NCBI RefSeq assembly: GCF_035207705.1
Contig: NZ_CP128187.1
Location: forward strand, 1,364,001 to 1,428,000
Origin: Maribacter sp. BPC-D8
GTDB lineage: Bacteria > Bacteroidota > Bacteroidia > Flavobacteriales > Flavobacteriaceae
Length of the DNA: 64,000 nucleotides
Reading direction: 5' to 3'
A program made the translations under genes and the position numbers. The notes beneath the pieces were generated by a model. The model worked only from the letters and a program-made list of their open reading frames with translations, searched no databases and was not told where the DNA came from. Positions 1 through 9,269 of this stretch are shown here, piece by piece. The first letter of the stretch is position 1. Each line of letters begins with the position of its first letter.

Positions 1-223
1 CATTCTATAACACAAATGTGGCATTCCCTATTCTTAGAAATATTTGTATAATCTGTACTTTAATTCAGAATTATAGACATAGAGCGATTCATATAATTGG
101 CTTTCTAATTTGGCTTCAGATGAAGATAGTTACCCATATGCAACACCAGTACCAGTCATTGCTTGATTGGTTATAATCTTAGACAAGCAACTCGTTTATA
201 TTTACTATCATAAATATGAAGGG
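1..223. other. Window edge, no gene supported
   Basis: No convincing gene is visible. One plus-strand frame is open from base 3 to about 173 but its translation has no recognisable features. Another frame, open from 83 to a TGA at 164-166, ends in PYATPVPVIA and could be the tail of a damaged upstream gene, but it has stops further up. The stretch probably also carries the leader of the next gene. Confidence 0.3.
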
Positions 224-1528
224 ATGATTCGCAATTTTAGTATTCAAAAGTTAACAAATAGAATCACATTACTGCTGATTTTAATAGGTACAAATTCTGT
301 TTTCTCACAAATACCTATTTCAAAACAGGCAGATAGATTGCAGCAGTATTTAGGTTTTTGGGTCAGTTCAATTGATTATAAAACGGATAGTGTTGCCAAC
401 GTGCCTTTAATAAAAATGAACAACTACCCTAAAATAGACAATACCGCAATGTCTGTTGATGTATTTCAAAAGGAAGGAGATATCTACAAACATACCTTGA
501 CAGAGCTTATTGGGCACGACACCAAAACCGATTCTATTTTTGCATTAGGTAAAAGTGCACAAGGTGATATGTTTCTTGGTAAAGGAGGGTTTAAGAGCGC
601 AACTGAATGGATAATGAAAGACCGTGACTTTACCGATAAAGAGACCATGACGGTTACTTTTGATTTTAAGAATCAAACTGATGTTCTTTTAAAGGGAGTT
701 AACCCGCAGAACGAAATTCTTTGGCAAACCCGTTATATCAAGAAAAATCCAAAGAACAAGAATATTGGTATTCAATTGGTTTCGGTACATGAACAAATGC
801 AGAAAAACCCTAAAGAGACCTTAAAGTATCTTGATAGAATGGGCTATAGTTATATTGAAACCTTTGTTTATAAAGACCACTCTTTTTATGGATTATCTCC
901 ATTAGATTTTAAGAAACTAGTAGAGGATAACGACTTGAAATTTACAGGGTCCATGACGTTCTACGACCTTCCTTCTAATGACAATAAAGCATGGAAAAAA
1001 GCGATGCAGTGGTGGCAAGAATGTATAGAAGACCACAAGCAAGCAGGTGTCGAATACCTTACCATATCTAACAATCAAATTAAAGAAATAAATACCCTTG
1101 CCGAACTCAAAGAGTATTCAGAGTACTACAATGCTATTGGAAAACTTTGTAAAGAAAGAGGAATTAGGTTTGCCTACCACAATCACTCCGATGAATTTAA
1201 GATCATAGAAAACAAGGTTATTTATGACTACCTCTTAGAAAATACCGATCCGGAATACGTGAGTTTTCAAGCTGATCTTTATTGGATGCATTTTTCTAAC
1301 GTTGACCCAATCGATTATTTCAAGAGACATGAGAACCGTTTTATAAGCTGGCATGTAAAAGATTACAAAGAACTAGGGCAGAGTGGTAAAATGGACTTTG
1401 AACTATACTTTAAATACGCGAAAACCGCCGGTCTTAAATATACGGTAGCAGAAGTTGAAGCTTTTAATTACCCAGTATGGTATAGCATCAATTCTGCATG
1501 GAACTATTTATACTTTAATATACTATAA
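224..1528 (+). CDS. Secreted sugar phosphate isomerase/epimerase-like protein (TIM barrel) with extra N-terminal domain
   Basis: The C-terminal two thirds look like the xylose-isomerase/AP-endonuclease-2 TIM-barrel superfamily: a GIQLVSVHEQM strand opens the barrel, followed by a metal-site-like FAYHNHSDEF and a late HVKDYK. Such proteins usually isomerise or epimerise sugars or sugar derivatives; the substrate is unknown. The ATG at 224 is preferred over an upstream in-frame start at 167 because it begins directly with a signal peptide ending near VFSQ, so export is likely. Residues of about 35-175 form a separate beta-rich domain resembling DUF1579-type lipocalin-like modules; this assignment is tentative. 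The next gene starts 25 bases downstream, suggesting co-transcription. Confidence 0.75.
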   Translation: MIRNFSIQKLTNRITLLLILIGTNSVFSQIPISKQADRLQQYLGFWVSSIDYKTDSVANVPLIKMNNYPKIDNTAMSVDVFQKEGDIYKHTLTELIGHDTKTDSIFALGKSAQGDMFLGKGGFKSATEWIMKDRDFTDKETMTVTFDFKNQTDVLLKGVNPQNEILWQTRYIKKNPKNKNIGIQLVSVHEQMQKNPKETLKYLDRMGYSYIETFVYKDHSFYGLSPLDFKKLVEDNDLKFTGSMTFYDLPSNDNKAWKKAMQWWQECIEDHKQAGVEYLTISNNQIKEINTLAELKEYSEYYNAIGKLCKERGIRFAYHNHSDEFKIIENKVIYDYLLENTDPEYVSFQADLYWMHFSNVDPIDYFKRHENRFISWHVKDYKELGQSGKMDFELYFKYAKTAGLKYTVAEVEAFNYPVWYSINSAWNYLYFNIL

Positions 1529-1553
1529 CAATTCACTAGCAACACTTGACTTT

Positions 1554-2315
1554 ATGAAAACCAGAATTCTACAATTATCATTGTTTATCATTATAACTTT
1601 TAACCAAATGGCTTTTGCCCAAGATCAATTTAAGGTGTTGTTATTTACAGTACAAGACACCTGGCATTATGAGTGCATACCTAGTGCAGTAGATGCTTTC
1701 CATAAAATGGCAGCAGAACAACAGTTTAAATTCGATTGGACCCAAAACCCAGAAGACCTAGCCGAAAAATTACCATCTTACGATGTGGTTGTATTTTTAA
1801 ATGCTAATACAGATAATTTAAACAATGAACAGCTTGATGTTTTAAAAGCGCACCTACACAATGGTAAAGGTTTTGTGGGAGTCCATTCCACATCTGATAG
1901 TGATATTAGAAACCTTTGGTTCGATAATCTAGTGGGCGGAGTTTTTAAGGATCATCCTCAATTTCAAACTGCTGTATTAACCAATCATGATTCTAATTTT
2001 CCATCAAACTTACACCTACCAGAAAAATGGTTGTGGAGTGAGGAGTGGTACAATTTTAAATCATTAAAATCTGAAGATATTACAGTACTTCTTTCGGTAG
2101 ATGAAAGCACCTTTGATTACCAGAAAGGATATGATGAAATACCGCTAGAAGGTATGGGCAAAAATCATCCAATAGCGTGGTATCAATTATACGACGGTGG
2201 ACGCTCATTTTATACAACACTTGGTCATAAACCAGAAGCTTTTCAAGATCAAAGGTATTTAGACCATTTATTCGGTGGAATCTATTGGGCTGCTAAAGGC
2301 GAAATGAAACAATAG
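1554..2315 (+). CDS. ThuA-like domain protein, secreted
   Basis: After a signal peptide (MKTRILQLSLFII... ending near AFAQ) the protein runs straight into the ThuA fold: FKVLLFTVQDTWHYECIP, then VVVFLNANTDNLN, then GKGFVGVHSTSD and a closing HLFGGIYWAAKG. ThuA-like proteins are class-I glutamine-amidotransferase-like folds linked to trehalose and other sugar utilisation; their chemistry is poorly defined. The start at 1554 is chosen over a longer frame beginning at 1455, which would overlap the previous gene and hide the signal peptide. It sits with the isomerase-like gene, a common partnership in Bacteroidota sugar clusters. The gene ends just before a bidirectional terminator. Confidence 0.8.
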   Translation: MKTRILQLSLFIIITFNQMAFAQDQFKVLLFTVQDTWHYECIPSAVDAFHKMAAEQQFKFDWTQNPEDLAEKLPSYDVVVFLNANTDNLNNEQLDVLKAHLHNGKGFVGVHSTSDSDIRNLWFDNLVGGVFKDHPQFQTAVLTNHDSNFPSNLHLPEKWLWSEEWYNFKSLKSEDITVLLSVDESTFDYQKGYDEIPLEGMGKNHPIAWYQLYDGGRSFYTTLGHKPEAFQDQRYLDHLFGGIYWAAKGEMKQ

Positions 2316-2351
2316 TGATATTGATAAATTGAAAGACTTCTTTAGAAACTA

Positions 2352-2382
2352 AAAAGCCAAGCCCTAATAAGGCTTGGCTTTT
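2352..2382. terminator. Bidirectional intrinsic terminator
   Basis: A 12-bp perfect stem (AAAAGCCAAGCC pairing with GGCTTGGCTTTT) with a 7-base loop, A-rich on one side and T-rich on the other, lies between the convergent ThuA-like and DUF4249 genes and can stop transcription from both sides. Confidence 0.85.
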
Positions 2383-2404
2383 CTACTACTAGTTTAAACA
2401 CCTA

Positions 2405-3256
2405 CTACTCTACCGTATAGATTATCGTGTTTTTCTGTGTTACCCTAAAATAGCCATGTGCGTAATTATCGGGGTTTGTGGTATTAATACAATTACCCTT
2501 TATTGCTACGGGCGTTGACTCAAAAATACCGACACCGCCAAGTTGATCGATTACAATATCAATATAATTGTAATATGGTCTAGAAATACTGTGCATGTTT
2601 ATGGTTACCACATCACCTGGGGCTAATGGTTTTATATTGCCTTCATCATCATCATCCTCATCGTCATTTATCTCGAACCACCAATCTACCTCGTTACCGT
2701 TTATAAATTCATCATCACCTGATTCTAGTATTGGTAAAAGATCTTGTGGTCTTTCATACTTAAAAAAATAGTTATCACCTTCCGCCTCAAAATCATTAAA
2801 AACAATATGCAATTCAATGGTTTCATCATCGAATCCATCTTCCGTATCTTGAAATACATCTATAATATCTGCCACCGGATTCATGGTGTCATTTGCAGTA
2901 TATGTTTGTCCGTCATAAATAATTTCTAAAGTATAACTAGCCTGTAATTGCGGATTGAATGTATCGGTAGTATATGTACCATCAGCTTGGTCTGTAAAGA
3001 GATAAACTTCTCCATCAACATCATTGGTAACCGATACCTGTGCCCCAATGACATCGGTACTTTGGGTATCGAAAAATGGTGTAGAAGTACGTAGCGTAAT
3101 GGTTTGTTCATTACCGGTAGTACCTTTTTCCCAATCTAGAGACGCTTCTACTACCAAACGAGTGCTATCGCTCTGCACATCAACATCAATTACATCTGTA
3201 CATGAAACTATGGTACATAAAAACAAAAGTGTTATAAATTTTATTGGATTTTGCAT
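2405..3256 (-). CDS. DUF4249 family lipoprotein
   Basis: Outer-membrane lipoprotein of the DUF4249 family. The N-terminus is a lipoprotein signal (FITLLFLCTIVSC, with the acylated Cys near residue 19), followed by an Ig-like beta domain with LVVEASLDW and SYTLEIIYDGQTYTA, typical of the family. These proteins are almost always encoded directly after a TonB-dependent receptor with a carboxypeptidase-like regulatory domain, as here: the start codon lies only 3 bases after the receptor's stop codon, so translation is probably coupled. The function is unknown; by analogy with SusD-type partners it may help capture a ligand. Residues of about 195-205 form a run of Asp and Glu. Confidence 0.85.
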   Translation of the reverse strand: MQNPIKFITLLFLCTIVSCTDVIDVDVQSDSTRLVVEASLDWEKGTTGNEQTITLRTSTPFFDTQSTDVIGAQVSVTNDVDGEVYLFTDQADGTYTTDTFNPQLQASYTLEIIYDGQTYTANDTMNPVADIIDVFQDTEDGFDDETIELHIVFNDFEAEGDNYFFKYERPQDLLPILESGDDEFINGNEVDWWFEINDDEDDDDEGNIKPLAPGDVVTINMHSISRPYYNYIDIVIDQLGGVGIFESTPVAIKGNCINTTNPDNYAHGYFRVTQKNTIIYTVE

Positions 3257-3259
3257 GTC

Positions 3260-5668
3260 TTAAAATTTGAAGTTATAGGTTAATGAAGGCACGATACCGA
3301 AAATAGCAGTTCTAGTAGCCTCATTAGCTCCTGTTTCTATATTCTGACCAAATGAAATGGAAGCCGCATTTTTACGGTTATATGCATTGTAAAGTCCTAA
3401 TACCCATTCTCCTTTTAATTTCGCATTTGGTTTTTTATTTGGTTTATAATTGACCGATAGATCTAAACGATGATAAGCAGGTAGGCGATCAGAGTTTCTA
3501 TCGGCATAACTGGCAATGGAAACGCCCTCATACTCATACTGACCATTTGGGTACGTAACGGGTCTACCTGTTTGAAAAACAAGGTTGGTTCCAAAACTCC
3601 ATTTGTCATTTAATTGATAAGATCCAGAGATAGAAATATCGTGAGTTCTATCATACGGAGTGTTATACCAATTGCCATCGTTAATACCAAGTCCGCCAGC
3701 TATACCACCGGGAGTTCTTTGTTCAGATTTAGAAAGGGTGTAAGCAATCCATCCTGTAAATTTCCCTTCATTTTTACGGAATAATAGTTCTAATCCGTAT
3801 GCTCTAGATTCTCCCGTTAAAATCTCGGTTTCAATCGTATTTTGTCCAATTAAATCTGACCCATCTATATAGTCGATTCTATTATCGGTATTCTTATAAT
3901 ATACTTCAGCTTCCATAGAATACGCCTTATTCTTAAAGTTTCGAAAATACCCAAGCGCATATTGATTAGATAGTTGTGGGTCGATGTACTGTCCGCTTGG
4001 TGCCCAAACATCTAAAGGTGTAGCAGAAGAAGTATTCGATAATAAATGGATGTATTGCGCTACTCTAGAGAAGCCAGCTTTTAAAGAAGAGTTGTCATCA
4101 ATAGTATAGGCTAAAGAAGCTCTAGGTTCTAAATTACCGAAAGATTTAATGGCATCGCCATTATCATAAACCGTCTCTCCTATTTCTGTACCACGTTCAT
4201 AGACACCTAAGGCTGAATTGTAGACTACTGGTTGATTATTTGCGTATTCGGTCATGGGTTGCCCACCCAATCTAGTAAAAGCACTATAACGTAACCCATA
4301 TTGCGCCGTTAGTTTATCTGTCAATTTATGCTCGGCATTTACATAGACTCCGCTTTCGATTGCCTTTTTACGATCTAGCAGTAACGGATTTACAGCCGAG
4401 GTTTCAGAAGTTGGTTTTATTTCGCCTGGATCAAACTCATAATATATTCCGCTTGCCCCAAAATCTAATTTAAATTTATCGCTGAAATAGTATTTAAGGT
4501 CATATTTGAGATTGTAATTGGTAATAGACGAAACCCAGTCGAATTCAGCAAAGGTAAGACCTAACTTATAATCGTATTTACTATAAATAACAGAAAGGTT
4601 TGAAAAGAGCTTGTCATTAAAAATATGGTTCCAACGAAGGTTACCGGTAGAGTTACCGTAAGAATTACTGAAACTATCCCCTAGTTCAAAAGAATCTCTT
4701 CCAAAATAACCAGAAAGAAAAAGTCTGTTATTCGAGTTGATTTTATAATTCGTTTTCAGGTTTAAATCATAAAAACCAACACTATTATCTTCGCCAGCCG
4801 CTTTTAATAATAGATTTGCATATGAGCTTCTACCAGCAATTAAAAAAGATCCTTTTTCTTTAAACAATGGTGCTTCTAAAGCCAACCGGCTAGATATAAT
4901 TCCGATACCACCTGTAGCTGCAAAACGCTTACTATTACCATCTTTTTGACGTACATCTAAAACAGAAGAAACACGCCCGCCATATCTAGCAGGTATACCG
5001 CCCTTGTACAACTTTACATCTTTTATAGCATCGGCATTAAAGACAGAGAAAAAACCAAACATGTGCGAGGTATTATAAATTATAGCCTCATCTAATAAAA
5101 CAAGATTTTGATCACCGGCACCACCCCTAACATGAAAACCGCCTGTACCTTCACCATTATTGGTAACACCAGGTAGCATTTGTAAAGATTTTAGAATATC
5201 TACTTCACCCAAAACAACAGGCATTCGCTTTACTGTTTCAATGTTCATTTTAAGAACACTCATTTCTGGTTTACGTAAAACGGCAATCTCAGATTCTTCT
5301 GCCGTAACTTCTACTTCATCTAATTTTGTAGAAGTTTCAGAAATTTCGAAATTGAAATTCTGATTTTTATTCAAGTTTACATCTTGTTTAATATCTGCAT
5401 AGCCCATATAAGTGACTAGTAATCGATATTCGCCTTCAGGTGCTGTTATAGAATAAAACCCATATTCATTGGTCACTACACCAATTGTTGTACCCTCTAA
5501 AAACACCGATGCCCCAAAAAGGGTTTCCCCGTTATCAATGTCAGAAATTTTACCACTAATGGTATAATTTTCTTGAGCCATTAACTGCAAGTTGCTTAGC
5601 AAGAATGTAAAAATAGCAGTCATTAGTAACCGCCTTAAGCGTACTTTTTGTTTTCCTTTTTTGATCAT
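3260..5668 (-). CDS. TonB-dependent receptor with carboxypeptidase-like regulatory domain
   Basis: Outer-membrane active transporter of 802 residues. Order: signal peptide ending at QLMAQ; carboxypeptidase-D-like regulatory domain (about residues 35-115, with GKISDIDNGETLFGASV and GFYSITAPEGEYRLLVTYMGY); plug domain (about 120-240, with LKSLQMLPGVTN and FHVRGGAGDQNLVLLDEA); then a beta barrel ending in the aromatic PSLTYNFKF. This is the receptor type that pairs with DUF4249 lipoproteins, and that gene follows immediately. The ligand is unknown; the nearby sugar-related genes are on the other strand and do not settle it. Transcription starts in the 300-base gap shared with the GH2 gene. Confidence 0.9.
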   Translation of the reverse strand: MIKKGKQKVRLRRLLMTAIFTFLLSNLQLMAQENYTISGKISDIDNGETLFGASVFLEGTTIGVVTNEYGFYSITAPEGEYRLLVTYMGYADIKQDVNLNKNQNFNFEISETSTKLDEVEVTAEESEIAVLRKPEMSVLKMNIETVKRMPVVLGEVDILKSLQMLPGVTNNGEGTGGFHVRGGAGDQNLVLLDEAIIYNTSHMFGFFSVFNADAIKDVKLYKGGIPARYGGRVSSVLDVRQKDGNSKRFAATGGIGIISSRLALEAPLFKEKGSFLIAGRSSYANLLLKAAGEDNSVGFYDLNLKTNYKINSNNRLFLSGYFGRDSFELGDSFSNSYGNSTGNLRWNHIFNDKLFSNLSVIYSKYDYKLGLTFAEFDWVSSITNYNLKYDLKYYFSDKFKLDFGASGIYYEFDPGEIKPTSETSAVNPLLLDRKKAIESGVYVNAEHKLTDKLTAQYGLRYSAFTRLGGQPMTEYANNQPVVYNSALGVYERGTEIGETVYDNGDAIKSFGNLEPRASLAYTIDDNSSLKAGFSRVAQYIHLLSNTSSATPLDVWAPSGQYIDPQLSNQYALGYFRNFKNKAYSMEAEVYYKNTDNRIDYIDGSDLIGQNTIETEILTGESRAYGLELLFRKNEGKFTGWIAYTLSKSEQRTPGGIAGGLGINDGNWYNTPYDRTHDISISGSYQLNDKWSFGTNLVFQTGRPVTYPNGQYEYEGVSIASYADRNSDRLPAYHRLDLSVNYKPNKKPNAKLKGEWVLGLYNAYNRKNAASISFGQNIETGANEATRTAIFGIVPSLTYNFKF

Positions 5669-5968
5669 GTTGTTTATTTAATTGATTGATTAACGCTACT
5701 AATTGACAACTTTTTTTTAAGAAGGTTACACCTCTATTCTATTTTTAAGAAAATAGTAACATTCAAACCTCTGAATCAGAGTAACTTCAAAATTTTGATT
5801 GCTTAAATAATACAATTTAAATTACGCTATCTATTTTTTAAGATAAAAACGAAGTGCACTCAAGACAATAATTGCGTTATTCTAAAGAAATTAAGCTTAG
5901 AAAATACATTTTAAAATGTGGTCTATATTTAATTAAAAGGGTAAATTTCAGTCTTGAACCAAAATTAG
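5669..5968. promoter_or_regulatory. Divergent promoter region between TonB receptor and GH2 gene
   Basis: This AT-rich gap carries the control regions of both divergent genes. Two small perfect dyads are visible: CTCTGAATCAGAG at 5769-5781 and ACATTTTAAAATGT at 5906-5919. A weak -7-like TAAATTTC lies at 5942-5949, 19 bases before the GH2 start. No additional gene is seen. Confidence 0.4.
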
Positions 5969-7786
5969 ATGAACCAAATGAAAAGCTTAAGTAATAGTAT
6001 ACTATTTCTATGTATTATTTTCAGCGTAACAATAACAGCTCAAGAAGCTAAATATGCCGATCTACTTCAAAACATAGATTCTAGAGAAAAAACATCTTTA
6101 AACGGTAAATGGGATATTATCGTAGATCCGTTAGAAAACGGATTTTACAACCATAGACTACAAGAGTATGATAAAGGATACTTTAAGAACGCAAAAATGC
6201 AATCGCCCTCTGACCTAGTAGAATACAATTTCGATACCAGCCTTCAGTTAAATGTACCGGGTGATTGGAATACTCAAATGGATAAGCTTTACTACTATGA
6301 AGGTACATTGTGGTACAAGAAAGATTTTAATTACACTGCAACTTCAAATGAAGAAAGCTTTCTATATTTCGAAGCCGTAAACTACGAAGCAATCGTTTAT
6401 TTAAATGGCGAGAAACTAGGTAAACATGTTGGTGGCTACACGCCATTTCAATTCAATGTTACCGATAAACTTGTTGAAGGCAATAACTTTGTTGTTGTAA
6501 AGGTCGATAACAAACGTAAAAAAGAAAATGTACCAACAGTAAACCAAGATTGGTGGAATTATGGTGGAATTACAAGATCGGTTCATTTAATAAACGTACC
6601 TAAAACTCATATAGAAGATTACTCGGTTCAATTAGAAAAAGGAGTGACCAATAAAATAAGTGGATGGGTAAGTGTAGCCAATGCAAAAGACGGTGACGCC
6701 GTAAGCGTTCAAATACCTGAACTTAAGAAAACTGTAAAAGCTACTGTAAAAGATGGGAAAGCTTCTTTTGTAATTAATGCTAAACCAAGTTTATGGTCTC
6801 CAGATTCCCCGAAGTTATATGAGGTGGTTTTAGAAACAACTACAGATAAAATTATAGATCAAATCGGCTTTAGAACGGTAACCACTGATGGCTCTAAAAT
6901 ACTTATAAACGGAAAAGAAACTTTCCTTAAAGGTATTAGTATTCATGAAGAAGCGGCATTTAAAACAGGGCGTGTAGTTTCTGTTGAAGAATGTAAAGTA
7001 CTATTGAATTGGGCAAAAGAATTAGGTTGTAATTTTCTACGTTTAGCACATTACCCACATAGCGAGGCTATGGTAAAAGAAGCAGAGAAAATGGGCTTTT
7101 TAATATGGTCAGAAATCCCGGTGTATTGGACTATTCAGTTCGAGAATGAGGATACCTATGCAAATGCTGAGAATCAACTTACCGAAATGATTTCACGCGA
7201 TAAAAACAGAGCATCTGTTGTCTTATGGTCTATGGCAAATGAAACACCTGAAAGTGAACCACGTCTAGCATTTATAGGCAACTTAGCTAAGAAAGCACGT
7301 CAGTTAGATAATACCAGACTAATTACAGCTGCCTTAGATACCCAAGGTACAAGTGATGATGGTAATTTAATTGAAGACCCATTAGGTGAAGTTGTAGATG
7401 TTATTGGTATTAATAATTACTGCGGATGGTATTATGCCGATGTAGATGCATGTAGCAGTATTAAATGGGCAAGTGCTTACAACAAGCCCATGATTATGAG
7501 TGAAATTGGTGGTGGTGCTTTATTTGGTCTTCATGGTGATAAGAATGAAATTTGGACAGAAGAATACCAAGAAGCTTTATTTAAATCTAATATTGAAATG
7601 ATGAAAAATATTGATTTTATGGCAGGATTATCTCCTTGGATCCTGATGGATTTTCGTTCATCAAGACGCCCTCTACGAAGAATTCAAGACGATTTTAATA
7701 GAAAAGGATTGATTTCTGAACAAGGCATGAAAAAGAAAGCGTTTTTCACACTACAAGAGTATTATCTTGATATGGATAAGAAGTAA
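5969..7786 (+). CDS. Glycoside hydrolase family 2 protein (beta-glucuronidase/beta-galactosidase type)
   Basis: Secreted retaining beta-glycosidase. A signal peptide (ILFLCIIFSVTITAQ) is followed by the sugar-binding jelly-roll domain (about residues 40-195, with NVPGDWNTQ and YYEGTLWYKKDF), an Ig-like domain (about 205-300) and the catalytic TIM barrel (about 305-600). The predicted acid/base is Glu425 in WSMANETPE and the nucleophile Glu512 in MSEIGGGALFG; both are present, so the enzyme should be active. Glucuronidases and galactosidases share this fold and the substrate cannot be decided by eye. At 605 residues it is near the usual size of the glucuronidase-like branch. It is followed by a strong terminator and seems to be a single-gene transcript. 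Confidence 0.88.
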   Translation: MNQMKSLSNSILFLCIIFSVTITAQEAKYADLLQNIDSREKTSLNGKWDIIVDPLENGFYNHRLQEYDKGYFKNAKMQSPSDLVEYNFDTSLQLNVPGDWNTQMDKLYYYEGTLWYKKDFNYTATSNEESFLYFEAVNYEAIVYLNGEKLGKHVGGYTPFQFNVTDKLVEGNNFVVVKVDNKRKKENVPTVNQDWWNYGGITRSVHLINVPKTHIEDYSVQLEKGVTNKISGWVSVANAKDGDAVSVQIPELKKTVKATVKDGKASFVINAKPSLWSPDSPKLYEVVLETTTDKIIDQIGFRTVTTDGSKILINGKETFLKGISIHEEAAFKTGRVVSVEECKVLLNWAKELGCNFLRLAHYPHSEAMVKEAEKMGFLIWSEIPVYWTIQFENEDTYANAENQLTEMISRDKNRASVVLWSMANETPESEPRLAFIGNLAKKARQLDNTRLITAALDTQGTSDDGNLIEDPLGEVVDVIGINNYCGWYYADVDACSSIKWASAYNKPMIMSEIGGGALFGLHGDKNEIWTEEYQEALFKSNIEMMKNIDFMAGLSPWILMDFRSSRRPLRRIQDDFNRKGLISEQGMKKKAFFTLQEYYLDMDKK

Positions 7787-7810
7787 AGATGCTGTATCTC
7801 TATGAATATA

Positions 7811-7850
7811 AAAGCGATTGGTTACATCTTAGTAATCAATCGCTTTTTTA
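7811..7850. terminator. Intrinsic terminator (bidirectional)
   Basis: A 15-bp stem with one G-T wobble (AAAGCGATTGGTTAC pairing with GTAATCAATCGCTTT) and a 6-base loop, followed by a T run, lies between the convergent GH2 and VOC genes. Confidence 0.85.
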
Positions 7851-7866
7851 ATTTCCAATCTTCTAG

Positions 7867-8379
7867 TTATTCGGTATATGCTCCAGAAGAATACGTTAAT
7901 TCATAACTGTGTGTGTATACTTCAAACACGATACCGAATGGATCTTCAACATAACACATTTTGTATGGCTTATCATTAGGATAATAAGAACGAATCGGCA
8001 TACGTTGTTTACCACCATGAGCCACTATTTTGGCAACCAAGTCTTCAATATTTGGGTCTTGTATACAAAAGTGAAATAATCCTGTATTGAAAGGATTGAA
8101 TTCTGGCGCTTCTTTTACTCCGTGAGGAAAAGAGAATAATTCTACTCCGATTCCATCAGATGTAGACATGTGGGCAATTTCAAATTCTTCCCAGTCGTTA
8201 CCAAAAACATCAATACACATTAAACCGATTGCCGTTTCTTTCTCTTTCTTAATTTTAGACGGTTTCATAATCACGTACCATCCCATTACCTCAGAATAAA
8301 ATTCTACTGCTTTCTCTAAATCTGGTACAGTAATACCAATATGTGAAAATGATTTTGGGTATTCTTTAATCTTATCCAT
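7867..8379 (-). CDS. VOC (glyoxalase/dioxygenase) family protein
   Basis: A 170-residue protein with the two beta-alpha-beta-beta-beta modules of the vicinal-oxygen-chelate superfamily. The first starts at FSHIGITVPDLEKAVEFYSEVMGW, carrying one putative metal His, and the second contains GLFHFCIQD with a further His; the closing VEDPFGIVFEVYTH supplies the typical metal-binding Glu. Members include glyoxalases, extradiol dioxygenases and fosfomycin-type enzymes; which reaction this one performs is not evident. It is divergently transcribed from a broken HxlR-type regulator, a family that often controls neighbouring redox or detoxification genes, so that regulator may once have controlled it. 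Confidence 0.85.
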   Translation of the reverse strand: MDKIKEYPKSFSHIGITVPDLEKAVEFYSEVMGWYVIMKPSKIKKEKETAIGLMCIDVFGNDWEEFEIAHMSTSDGIGVELFSFPHGVKEAPEFNPFNTGLFHFCIQDPNIEDLVAKIVAHGGKQRMPIRSYYPNDKPYKMCYVEDPFGIVFEVYTHSYELTYSSGAYTE

Positions 8380-8495
8380 AGTTCTAATTTTAATACAAAA
8401 TAAATCTATATTTGCCTTATTGGCAATAACTTACCGAAAAGTACCATAGTCACCAAAAGGAGTTAATTGCTGTTTTATAGATAGTTATATTTAAT

Positions 8496-8810
8496 ATGAG
8501 TTTAAAAAATTATTGTCCGTTAGATCATACCATGAATTTAATTGGCACAAAGTGGAAGCCCATTGTACTTTTTCATCTTCTTGAGGGACCAATACGCTCT
8601 GGAGTACTTTAGAAAAAAGTGCCAGGTATATCTAATAAAATGTTTACCCAAACCGTAAGAGAGTTAGAAAAAGACGGATTGATCACCCGAGAAGTATTTC
8701 CTGTAGTACCGCCAAAAGTAGAATACAGCTTAAGTAACCGAGCAAAAACCTTGAAAGAAATTCTACTAAGTTTAGATTCTTGGGGAGTAAACGATACGGT
8801 AAATAGCTAA
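8496..8810 (+). pseudogene. HxlR-family transcriptional regulator interrupted by an in-frame TAG
   Basis: Reading from the ATG at 8496 gives a clear HxlR-type winged-helix regulator: NYCPLDHTMNLIGTKWKP with the family's N-terminal Cys, then LFHLLEGPIRSGVL. At codon 39 (8610-8612) there is a TAG, and the same frame continues without a shift as [22 protein letters not shown] to a natural stop at 8808-8810. The site matches the position between the second and recognition helices, where a sense codon such as CAG (Gln) would fit, so one base change explains the break. A GTG at 8619 could start a 63-residue remnant lacking the first helices. Either a pseudogene, a sequencing error, or (less likely) read-through. 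Confidence 0.85.
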
Positions 8811-9031
8811 CTCATAATCAATTAGATTCTTTTTTACACAACAAAATTGAGAATTATAGGTTTTACTTAAAAAATATCAGTTTTTGGTGCAACAATTTGT
8901 TATTAAGATTGTCTTTAAGGTAATAAATCAGAAAATAAAAAAGCCACTACAAATTAGCTGAATACTAATATTTCTCGTGCCAATTGTAATTAGTTAGGAA
9001 CGACGGAAAACTGATATAAGAAAAACGTACA

Positions 9032-9226
9032 ATGAGTAGAAAAAAGAAACCTATCAGAGTATATTCTCAAGCAGTCATAGAAACACAGCATGTGTTTACC
9101 GAAAATGATCAGGTATATATAAAAGAGACCAATTTGTCAACATCTAGTAACAATGAAATGTGGTCACCAATACAATTCAAATGGGTATCTGTTGGTAAAG
9201 TTCAAGATTGTTTGGTTCTTGAATAA
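9032..9226 (+). CDS. Hypothetical small protein
   Basis: A 64-residue open frame starting MSRKKKPIRVYSQAV with a very basic N-terminus and a hydrophobic end (VSVGKVQDCLVLE). It has no signal peptide, membrane segment or family signature that I recognise. It lies 43 bases upstream of an acetyltransferase gene on the same strand, in a stretch that contains two broken genes, so it may be a remnant or a real small protein. Support comes only from the uninterrupted frame, the ATG and same-strand spacing. Confidence 0.4.
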   Translation: MSRKKKPIRVYSQAVIETQHVFTENDQVYIKETNLSTSSNNEMWSPIQFKWVSVGKVQDCLVLE

Positions 9227-9269
9227 CACAAATACATAAGTATATTTGGGTCGGAATATTACAGGAATC

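Noticed and set aside
1..166. C-terminal fragment of an upstream gene ending in PYATPVPVIA
   Set aside because: The frame has several stops before base 83 and no recognisable domain, so it is kept only as an unresolved edge.
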